Made by a program: the position numbers and the translations under genes
The notes under the pieces: model-generated
The model's database searches: none
Seen by the model: only the letters and a program-made list of their open reading frames with translations
What the model was told of the DNA's origin: nothing
Origin: a virus
Length of the DNA stretch: 35,622 nucleotides
Direction: 5' to 3' (one strand)
IMG/VR virus record: IMGVR_UViG_3300025127_000114
Span: 1-35,622 of that record
Shown here: one piece after another, positions 12,950 through 21,214 of the stretch
How the letters are laid out: each line of letters opens with the position of its first letter
Numbering within the stretch: the first letter of the stretch is position 1

Positions 12950-15900
12950 TTATTCCCTACTTCTGCGACTAGCTTTACCTGTAATTAATGCTCTTATATG
13001 ATCTGGTGTATTTTCTGGATCTATTACACCTCTATCAATATCGTATTGAACACCAATAGGTCGGCCTAATAATGTAAAAGGTATACCTGTAGCTAATGTT
13101 AATAACGACAATACATCTCTAACATTTTTACCCGTCACCTCTTTATCAGGATCAACAGCATTTATAAGAGTTCTGACTGTACCAACACCTGCTGCTTCTA
13201 AAGTAGACATAGATGGACTTGTTGTTATACGGTCATCGTATGGCAAATCGTTGAATGAATTAAATGGCACAATAGCTATATTGCCAAATGGAACTAAAGC
13301 AAAACCTGCTCTAAATTGTGAGCCAAAAAACCAACTTGCAATATCATCTAAATAACCATCTTCGTCTTCATCATCCAAATCACCACCTGTTGCTCTTACT
13401 ATTAAATCTGCAACAAAAGCTGGCATAGCAAACCCTAATAAATATGTCATAAACAATTGACCTTTTGTTCCTCGCCATCCAAGATCGTTAAATAATTTTT
13501 TATATTGTGTTGCATTTAAGTTTGCAATCATATTGAAATAACCACCAAACTGCACCATAGTTTTGTAAAAAGGAGAACCAACTTGGAATGCTGCTAAATC
13601 TTCTGCTTGTAAACTATCCTGTGTTAAACGTACATTTGCATCTGCTTGCTGTATGGCTTCTTTTTGTACTTCTATTTCTGACATAGTTTTTGGACTTTCA
13701 GTTAAAATTTTGTTGTAAGTAGCCGACCAAACTACAGTATCTACCTGATTTTGAAATGCTTGTTGCATAAAATATCCATGTCTCTCTGCCCATTTCTGTA
13801 TTTTTTGGTATGCATTTGGATTGATTAATAATTGATTTAATGTATCTTGCACATCAAATATCTGGTTAAATTGACGTTCTTTCATAAAAGGTGATAACTC
13901 TGCTATTTCTTCTTGAAATTGCATTGGATTGCGTACATATTGTGCTAATGCACCTTTTAAATAACTAGGCCCTACCTTAATCATTGCAGGGAAATATCCT
14001 GTAAATTGCTGCAAACCATTTCTTATGTTTGCAAACATTATGCCAACACCAGTGCTTCTTCTTACTTGCGTCCAAAACTTATCAAAACCTTTAAATCTAC
14101 CTGCTGTCATTGTTGTTTGACGAGCAGAACGATCAAGCCATGGCATTAATGCATTGTCCATTATTGTTGGATCTAGTTGTGACAATCTATTAGCAAAAGT
14201 TTTATTTTTTAAAATTTTAAATACATCTTCTATTGCAGGTTGTACAAACGCAAAACGCAATGCATCATCTATATGTTTAGTCATTATGCGTAAATCTAAC
14301 GATAATTGCTTGTTATATTCCACACGTTCTTTTGTAAAACCATTACCAGTAGATGGCAATGATTGTCTAAACTCACTTCTAAGGTCTTCTAGTTTTGCTT
14401 TTATTTCTGTTTCGCTGACTAAAAAAGGATCTGTTTTTGCTGGTACATAACCACCTCTAAATGATCCATACCTGTTAACTGTAGGTGTTGCTTCTATTTC
14501 TTTAAAATAATATCCATATACATCGTTATGTGCTTTTTGTATAAGAGGTTTCATCTGCTCATTAAGATCCCATACTTCCTGTAAAAACGTATAATCTTGT
14601 TTAGTAAGAACACCTTCATTAATCATACGAGCTACAAAAGTATCCCATGCAGTTGTGTTTATAGATCCATCTTCATTAAGAGTTGCCCAACCTCTACCTA
14701 ATAAAAGTTTGCGTAAGTTACTTGTATTGCCAGTGTGCAACATAGCACCAAGCAATTCAGCTTTACCAAAATCACCGTTAGCGTTGCCAAATGTATAATC
14801 AAACTCTCCAGATACAATTTTTCCTTTAGGCAAATCTAACTTGGCAATCATTTGCGAATATTTTTTTGTGTAATTAGTTCTTTCTATTCTGTATTGATTT
14901 AGTGCATCTTTTACTGGACGCCAAATATATCTTGTAAATGCACCTGCTCCTACCTCATCACGTTCTAAAACTACGCTACCAATTAAACCTTTACCAGTTT
15001 TTGTCGCACCGTCCATACCATCTGCCCAATGCTCTATACGTCTAAGCATTGCTTTACCTTGCTGCATTGCCCTCATAAAACGTACTCTAGTTTTTGGTGC
15101 TTCTGTTACGCCTACAGGTTCTGGTGTTTTCATTCTTGACATAACGTCAACTAATTCATCTACTACTGCTTCTAGCTCTACACGTTTGCCTTCTATAACA
15201 ACTTGCTTATCTCTTCTAGATTGATACCACAATGTCTGAATCATTTCGTAAACAGTATCAAATTTTTCACCTGTTAAATCTTTTATGTCTTGTTGTCCTT
15301 CACTTGTAAGATCTTCTATTAATGGCTTTAATTGTTCAAACATATCAGGATTGTATGCTTGTAATTTATCTGTATATGCAGCAGGTTTATCTACAGCAGG
15401 GCCTAGTCCATAAGCAGCAAGTATTGCTCTAGCAGCACTTATTAAATCCATATTTCTTCTTGTTGCTATTTTTTTGTCAGAACCAAATACTTTTTTAAAT
15501 AATTTTTGTGCTTTATCAAATGTATTATGTATTTCTAGTGCTTCTTTTGCTAACTGATTATTTAACAACTGTGATTTTTTAGCCTTAATTGCAGCAAGAG
15601 TATCGCCTTTTTTCATTGCAGCTTCAGCAGCTTTTACAGCTTTTATTTCATTACGACTAAATTGTGATGGTCTTATATCTCTTAATTTCTTTTTAGCTAA
15701 TAATTCTCTAGCAACTTGTTTAGCAGCAGCAACTTGATATCTTACTGGTTGCATAGATTTAGATAAAAAACGTAATTCAACAGATATAAATCTTGCTCTA
15801 GCTTCGTTATGTATTGCTTCTTGTACCTGTAGTTCTTGTCTTCTTGGATCAGTAAGGTTACTAAATTCATTAAGCATACGTTGGTCTGTACGTTCCATAA

Positions 15901-18900
15901 TTACTTCTTTCATTGGTCGCATATCTACTAAGGCATTTATCATTTCTACTGGATCATTAAAACCAAACATCTCAGCAACAACAGATACCGGCATACCTTC
16001 TTTTGCTACCATGCCGTATTTACCAGTACGCAATTTTTTGATTTCTGTAGCCATGTCATAAAATGGCACTAAATTTTTTAATGATGCTATTTCTATTTTG
16101 TTACCAGATCCAGCAACAACTCTTTCTCCTTGGTCGTTAACAAATTCACCACGTTTTAAAAACGCTTGTACTTGATATAATTTTTCCTTTTCTATTTTAT
16201 TAGTCTCTTCTTGTATTACTTTTTTTCTAGTTTTTTCTACGTCTTTTTGTATGTCTTTTAATACTTTACTTTTAGCGTTAGATAACCATTTTACCTGTCG
16301 CATACTAGCTTTTGTTAACTCTTCCATAGATTTATTTTCTGCTGCTTGCATTGCCTGTGTATATTCATTCCATGTTGCGTCATCCATACCGCTTTGTTCT
16401 TGTGTTTGGAACATAGCCTTCATTCCGTATATCTCTTCAGCTTGTGTTATTTGTTCTTCAGTAGCCAACATACGATCCATAACACCTCTTATCTCATCAG
16501 TTAAGATTGGTAAGTCTTGACCGTTTTCTTTTCTGTATATAACGTTTAATTCGTCTCTAATAGACTTATATATTCTGCGTAAAAATTTACTAAATTTATT
16601 AAATATTTCTTGTAATTTTGTACTTGGTGCTTTGCCTTCATATAAATAAATTTCATAGTTATAAGCAAATGCTTCATGAAATTTTCTTTTTTTATTTATA
16701 GATAATTGATTCCAAGCTCGTGCATCTTTTACACCAAAGAAATTTAATAACGTTTGAAAATCATCTGTTTGTTGTTGCGATGCTTGATCAGACATAGCAA
16801 TGTCTTCCATGACAGTAAGCATATAGTGTGCTGTCTCATGTAAAAACGTAGAAAAATCAGATTCTTTAGTTAGTACTGTAGTTAATGTTTTAGGATCAAA
16901 CCCACCTCTTATACCGTCAGGTTCTGATTGCTGTAAAAATTCTCCTACTTTTACCTGAATAGATCCTCTAGGCTTTCCAACACTGAGTCTGAAATCTCTT
17001 CTTCCGTTAGGGAATTCATCATCGAGACTAAGTCGAGAAGGGTCGATCCTGATTGCAACTGCGGTATCACCGTAGCCAGTATCTGTGATAGCTCTGGTGG
17101 TAACGTAGACATCAGGTTCTCCAGCACTTCTAAGTTCACCTGTGGCCTTAATTGATTCTGCTGCTCTTCTGTTGGTGTGGTGGTAGACGGTAACTGTTCC
17201 GTCTGCGTTAAGGGGGAGTCCTGTGGCTTCGTCTGTTCTTCTTTGTTGTTGGAAAGTATCAATCTCTCGTATCTGTCCAGATCCTCCATCATTTCGTTGT
17301 GTGTCTCCTGATTGCTCCTCGGATTGTACTGATAACTCATTGTCTACCTCCTGTAATGTAGATTGTATGTCAATTTCTGATATACCCATTGTAGCAACTA
17401 GACTTGCAGCAGCATTAGCAAAATCAGGTGCTGCATTATCTTCATAACCTGTTTCTACTACTGCTTCTTTTAGTTTTGCAGAGTCATATAATTTTTTTTC
17501 TGGATACCACATAAGTGCTTGCAAATCTGCCATTGTTAAAGATGGATTTTGTTGTTGCAATATTGGCAATACTTGTCCAAAGACTTTTTGTATAAATCTT
17601 CTTTCTGGTGGGCCTTTAGGTTGTTCTTTCTGACCGTCTAAATACCCTGCTAATGAGTTACCTGCTTTTCGTATTTCATCTCCAATACTTATTCTAGGTA
17701 TACCTTTTTTAGGTTCACCCATAATATTTGTTATTGTGTCTGCAACATTATTATCTGGTTGAATTAAAGAAATTTCTGCCATTAAATCACGAGTTGCAGG
17801 TGCAGTAGTTTTATTTTCTATTGTCTTAGCAACTTCGTCTAAATTACCTAATGTCAATTTTCTTCCTATTATTGTTTCAAATGCCTTTTTTTGTTCTTTA
17901 TTTAATGCTTTAATTAGTTCTTTTAATTGCTCACGTTTTACTTTCGATTGTTTTTTATAATCAGTAATTAAAGTACCTGTCATGCGACCCCATGTACGCA
18001 TTGCCCATCTATCTAAAGTTAGTTGTTCATAGTTACCGTATAAATTTGCAAAAAAACCATTACCAATTTTTGGGCCTATAACAGCAGCACCATACACTGT
18101 TTCTGTTAAACCAAAACCTATAATTTTAACTCCTGTATAGTCTTGTACTTCTTTTACTGTATGCTTTGTACTCATAAATTTTTCAACATCATCAATGCCG
18201 TTTTCTTCTATTAATCTATTTATTAATTTAAAACTTTTTGTCATTGCACGACCTGCTTTGCCTGTACCAAAAGGTGTTGGAAAAACATTATTTTGCTTCC
18301 AATAACTATATACCTCTTCTGCAAGTTGAAAGTTTTTTTCAACTTTAATTCCATTAGAAGTAGTTGCTAATGCCCAAGTAAATACAAAATTTGATGCTGT
18401 ATCAGTAGTTAATTCTGGATGTATCTTTGCTAATAATCTTTTAGCTTTTGTAACTTTTTCGTTATACCAACCTATTGCGTTTGGATTTTCTACTAATGCG
18501 TATTGTGCATCTGCTAATAATGTCTGTACTAAATATTTTTCTGTTTCTGCAGAAAAATCTGTAAGATCAACTTTACCTTTTTTAGCTTCATTATTAACAC
18601 GTTTTTGTATTTCTAATTTAAAATCCCGGTTAGTTGCAAATGGTTTACTAGCTGCAAAATCAAAATTTTCTACAATTCGTGCTATTTGATATACAGCTTG
18701 TGGTACTGGCTTACCTTTTTTTTGTTTACCTCTTTGTGCCAATATTTCCTGTGTTTGCTGTTTATATATGTTTTCTACTTCTGTATTCCATGTACCACTA
18801 TTCATTGTTGATTTAACTGCTTTGTTGTCAAATACGACTATTTCATTACCATCTTGTACAGGCATAATTGCACCGTCATATCCTTGTGCAATAAGGTTTT

Positions 18901-21214
18901 CTTTAAACTGTTCTGCTGATACTTGACCTGATTTAACTAATTCTTTGTCATCTAAAGTAGCTTTATATGGATTTTCTAAACGTGCATACAAAGGCATAAT
19001 AATTGGATCTGTAGGGCCAGCAGGTAAACGACCAGTTTTTATTCTTAATTTTTTTAAATTTGTATAATATTTAGCTAGGTCTTTATTGTCAGTTACATAT
19101 ACACCAGTACCTAACCATCCTTCATCTAATCTTTTTGGATGAGATAAATCAAAATGGTCTATGCTATCTGTTGTGCCATGATAAACAATTTGTGGTGTGC
19201 CGTCAGCATTTTTTAATTTAGACTTCCCAAAAAACTTTTTAAATGCAGGTGTGTCTAATTTGACTGTGCCATCTTGATTAAATAACTGTTGTTCTGGTGA
19301 TACATTAAATTTTTCGTCAGTAGTTATGTTATAAAAATATTTATTAAAAAATTCACTTGGTTTTATGTTTAATTGGTTTGCTTGAGTAACTACAAAATCT
19401 CTTACAAAATAAGATAAAAATTTAGTTTGATTAGGTGTATAAACACCAGTAGCTTTTAATTGATCATTTATATTTGTTTGGATAGCAATAGCATCTTTTC
19501 TTATTTCGTCTGACAATTCTTTTTGTTGATTTAATATTTGTTCTGCTTCTGCTCTAAGAGTTTCACTTTCATTTGCGAATTGACCGGCTTCAGTTGCACT
19601 CATGCTGTCTTGAGTAACACGCATATGTGGTTGCAATGCAATGCCTAACTGTGTGCCAGCAATTTTTGCAGCGTATGTTCCTGTTGGAATTGCAACATCA
19701 CCCTGACCACCGGTAGCATTTATCTCTTTTAAATCATTAGCAATTTCTGGAGAAAACAATTCTAGTTGTTCCATAGTTATGCCATTACTTCTTAACTGCT
19801 GATTAAATATTTCTGCGTCTATAAAAATGTTTGGTACTTCTTTGTCACTAGCTACATTTTGTACATATGTTTCAAATGCATTTGGATTTCTAGTTCTTGT
19901 TTTATCTGTAATAGATAAATTAGACAATGAATCAATAAAGGCAGCATCTTGTGTCGCTTTTTGTGCTTTACTTAGATTTGTTATAAAAGTAGGGCCAGCA
20001 CCTAATCCAGCTATTGGAATCATGCCAGTAGCCACCACTTCAAATACAGCAGCAAGTCTTTGTGATATTTCTGTTATACCTTCTGGTGTTAATAATTTAC
20101 TTTCAAATTCACCCGTTTCAAAATAATTAGCAAAATCTTCACCTGCTATATTTACTAATTCTTGTGCTTCTTCTGTAAGCACCTCTGTTGCCAAATTGCG
20201 AAAAGCTTGAGTACCAGTTTTGCGTAAAACTTGTACCATAGTAGGTTTTAATAAAGACTTATTAACTTCTTGCATAGTTTTTCTTATTAATAAACTTTTA
20301 AATGGTGCTGCTATTGTGCTTAAACCTACAAATTCTAATCCACCATTAACAAGGCCAACTGCTATTCCAACATTTCTAGCTGTTTCGTGCGAAACACCCA
20401 TGTCTATTAAAGTATTATATTGATGACCTGCTTCTATCATTATTCCTTCTTTTGCAGAACCAGTTGTCATACCCCATAAAAATCCAGTAATAATTCCACC
20501 TTTGACAGTAATTGGTGCAAATGGGCCACCTAATAATCCTAAAGAACCACCTGTAGTTGCTCCAGACACACCAAACTTTACTGCTTCTTGCAATGACTTA
20601 GACATTTGACCGGCAATAGTACCTGTGTTTTCCCACATACCAGAACCATCACCTTCTAATTCTTCTAGCCTTACACCTATTTCTTCTATACGTTTATCTA
20701 TTGTTTCATTAGGTTTGCCTAGCTCTACGTTAAGTGCTTTTTGAAAACCAAGTTTACCTTGCTCAGTTTGTAGCCTACCCTTTTCCCAACCCTGTGATAT
20801 GTTCTCAGGAAAATCTACTATGCCAGTAAATGCTTTTTCTATAAGACCTAAACGTTCTACATTGTCCTGTGCAATTGCTGCAAAATTAGGATCAGTTAAA
20901 TGACGCATTAATATTGGATTTGTATTTGCTAAATCTAATGAATATATATTTTGTCGTTTATTTCTTTCTTTTAATATATTTAAAGTTTGATCACTATCTA
21001 AAGCAACACCGGGTGGTAAATTTAAACGCTCTGCTAATTTTTGTGCTTCACCAGTTCTATCTGGATCTAACGTAGAAACTGTATGTAAAATTTGTTTTAA
21101 TTTTTTTTCTCTTTCTTTATTCTCTTGTTCATACAAATCATCAAATGGATTTTTTTGGCTATAGTTTTGGCTTGGTGCTAAAGAATTTAAATCATCAAAT
21201 GGATTAGTTGGCAT
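12950..21214 (-). CDS. Giant gp16-like internal virion protein, polyvalent (2754 aa)
   Basis: Position after the gp14- and gp15-like genes and before the fibres is that of T7 gp16, an ejected inner-core protein. The N-terminus repeats the motif NPFDDL (4-9 and 22-27). Residues about 195-310 have Gly/Ala-rich hydrophobic stretches (GASGATTGG-like, IVGLVNGGLEFVG-like) fit for membrane insertion. About 655-800 looks like an ADP-ribosyltransferase fold (KNADGTPQIVYHGTTD, LGTGVYVTDN). A second such domain lies at about 1330-1440 (LNADGTVTVYHHT, EPDVYVTTR, GYGDTAVAIR). FLHETAHYML near 1459 gives an HExxH zinc-peptidase motif. Long charged helices follow, then a C-terminal domain with LFMTYLLGFAMPAFVADLIV. 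It has a strong GGAGGAGG site. It contains a nested out-of-frame gene. Activities are inferred from motifs. Confidence 0.9.
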   Translation of the reverse strand: MPTNPFDDLNSLAPSQNYSQKNPFDDLYEQENKEREKKLKQILHTVSTLDPDRTGEAQKLAERLNLPPGVALDSDQTLNILKERNKRQNIYSLDLANTNPILMRHLTDPNFAAIAQDNVERLGLIEKAFTGIVDFPENISQGWEKGRLQTEQGKLGFQKALNVELGKPNETIDKRIEEIGVRLEELEGDGSGMWENTGTIAGQMSKSLQEAVKFGVSGATTGGSLGLLGGPFAPITVKGGIITGFLWGMTTGSAKEGIMIEAGHQYNTLIDMGVSHETARNVGIAVGLVNGGLEFVGLSTIAAPFKSLLIRKTMQEVNKSLLKPTMVQVLRKTGTQAFRNLATEVLTEEAQELVNIAGEDFANYFETGEFESKLLTPEGITEISQRLAAVFEVVATGMIPIAGLGAGPTFITNLSKAQKATQDAAFIDSLSNLSITDKTRTRNPNAFETYVQNVASDKEVPNIFIDAEIFNQQLRSNGITMEQLELFSPEIANDLKEINATGGQGDVAIPTGTYAAKIAGTQLGIALQPHMRVTQDSMSATEAGQFANESETLRAEAEQILNQQKELSDEIRKDAIAIQTNINDQLKATGVYTPNQTKFLSYFVRDFVVTQANQLNIKPSEFFNKYFYNITTDEKFNVSPEQQLFNQDGTVKLDTPAFKKFFGKSKLKNADGTPQIVYHGTTDSIDHFDLSHPKRLDEGWLGTGVYVTDNKDLAKYYTNLKKLRIKTGRLPAGPTDPIIMPLYARLENPYKATLDDKELVKSGQVSAEQFKENLIAQGYDGAIMPVQDGNEIVVFDNKAVKSTMNSGTWNTEVENIYKQQTQEILAQRGKQKKGKPVPQAVYQIARIVENFDFAASKPFATNRDFKLEIQKRVNNEAKKGKVDLTDFSAETEKYLVQTLLADAQYALVENPNAIGWYNEKVTKAKRLLAKIHPELTTDTASNFVFTWALATTSNGIKVEKNFQLAEEVYSYWKQNNVFPTPFGTGKAGRAMTKSFKLINRLIEENGIDDVEKFMSTKHTVKEVQDYTGVKIIGFGLTETVYGAAVIGPKIGNGFFANLYGNYEQLTLDRWAMRTWGRMTGTLITDYKKQSKVKREQLKELIKALNKEQKKAFETIIGRKLTLGNLDEVAKTIENKTTAPATRDLMAEISLIQPDNNVADTITNIMGEPKKGIPRISIGDEIRKAGNSLAGYLDGQKEQPKGPPERRFIQKVFGQVLPILQQQNPSLTMADLQALMWYPEKKLYDSAKLKEAVVETGYEDNAAPDFANAAASLVATMGISEIDIQSTLQEVDNELSVQSEEQSGDTQRNDGGSGQIREIDTFQQQRRTDEATGLPLNADGTVTVYHHTNRRAAESIKATGELRSAGEPDVYVTTRAITDTGYGDTAVAIRIDPSRLSLDDEFPNGRRDFRLSVGKPRGSIQVKVGEFLQQSEPDGIRGGFDPKTLTTVLTKESDFSTFLHETAHYMLTVMEDIAMSDQASQQQTDDFQTLLNFFGVKDARAWNQLSINKKRKFHEAFAYNYEIYLYEGKAPSTKLQEIFNKFSKFLRRIYKSIRDELNVIYRKENGQDLPILTDEIRGVMDRMLATEEQITQAEEIYGMKAMFQTQEQSGMDDATWNEYTQAMQAAENKSMEELTKASMRQVKWLSNAKSKVLKDIQKDVEKTRKKVIQEETNKIEKEKLYQVQAFLKRGEFVNDQGERVVAGSGNKIEIASLKNLVPFYDMATEIKKLRTGKYGMVAKEGMPVSVVAEMFGFNDPVEMINALVDMRPMKEVIMERTDQRMLNEFSNLTDPRRQELQVQEAIHNEARARFISVELRFLSKSMQPVRYQVAAAKQVARELLAKKKLRDIRPSQFSRNEIKAVKAAEAAMKKGDTLAAIKAKKSQLLNNQLAKEALEIHNTFDKAQKLFKKVFGSDKKIATRRNMDLISAARAILAAYGLGPAVDKPAAYTDKLQAYNPDMFEQLKPLIEDLTSEGQQDIKDLTGEKFDTVYEMIQTLWYQSRRDKQVVIEGKRVELEAVVDELVDVMSRMKTPEPVGVTEAPKTRVRFMRAMQQGKAMLRRIEHWADGMDGATKTGKGLIGSVVLERDEVGAGAFTRYIWRPVKDALNQYRIERTNYTKKYSQMIAKLDLPKGKIVSGEFDYTFGNANGDFGKAELLGAMLHTGNTSNLRKLLLGRGWATLNEDGSINTTAWDTFVARMINEGVLTKQDYTFLQEVWDLNEQMKPLIQKAHNDVYGYYFKEIEATPTVNRYGSFRGGYVPAKTDPFLVSETEIKAKLEDLRSEFRQSLPSTGNGFTKERVEYNKQLSLDLRIMTKHIDDALRFAFVQPAIEDVFKILKNKTFANRLSQLDPTIMDNALMPWLDRSARQTTMTAGRFKGFDKFWTQVRRSTGVGIMFANIRNGLQQFTGYFPAMIKVGPSYLKGALAQYVRNPMQFQEEIAELSPFMKERQFNQIFDVQDTLNQLLINPNAYQKIQKWAERHGYFMQQAFQNQVDTVVWSATYNKILTESPKTMSEIEVQKEAIQQADANVRLTQDSLQAEDLAAFQVGSPFYKTMVQFGGYFNMIANLNATQYKKLFNDLGWRGTKGQLFMTYLLGFAMPAFVADLIVRATGGDLDDEDEDGYLDDIASWFFGSQFRAGFALVPFGNIAIVPFNSFNDLPYDDRITTSPSMSTLEAAGVGTVRTLINAVDPDKEVTGKNVRDVLSLLTLATGIPFTLLGRPIGVQYDIDRGVIDPENTPDHIRALITGKASRRSRE
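16951..17340 (-). CDS. Nested out-of-frame gene inside the gp16-like gene (129 aa)
   Basis: Same strand as the surrounding 2754-aa gene but shifted by one base. It has ATG, 129 codons and TAA, with AGGAGGT five bases before the start. The product is acidic and Gln/Glu/Thr/Leu-rich: MSYQYNPRSNQETHNEMMED, a helix LDRYERLIL, a Pro/Thr/Gln linker, then two helical blocks (VNLEVLENLMSTLPPELSQI, SLTEEEISDSVLESLEDLF). It has no Cys, membrane segment or signal peptide. It covers almost exactly the second ADP-ribosyltransferase-like domain of the host frame. Four hand-counted lines here average about 48% G+C against 30% in a line nearby, and C-ending codons are frequent in the host frame. No homologue is recognised. 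An inhibitor or chaperone of the overlapping domain is speculation. Confidence 0.65.
   Translation of the reverse strand: MSYQYNPRSNQETHNEMMEDLDRYERLILSNNKEEQTKPQDSPLTQTEQLPSTTTPTEEQQNQLRPQVNLEVLENLMSTLPPELSQILATVIPQLQSGSTLLDLVSMMNSLTEEEISDSVLESLEDLFR
17346..17352 (-). promoter_or_regulatory. Perfect Shine-Dalgarno of the nested gene
   Basis: AGGAGGT on the minus strand, then AGACA, then ATG. This is the full anti-16S core at good spacing, deep inside another coding sequence, and it is the main reason for treating the nested ORF as a gene. Confidence 0.7.
21135..21205 (-). repeat. 17-bp direct repeat encoding the duplicated NPFDDL motif
   Basis: The plus-strand sequence AAATCATCAAATGGATT occurs at 21135-21151 and 21189-21205, exactly 54 bp (18 codons) apart, at the very start of the gp16-like gene. 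The two copies keep the frame. Confidence 0.8.
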
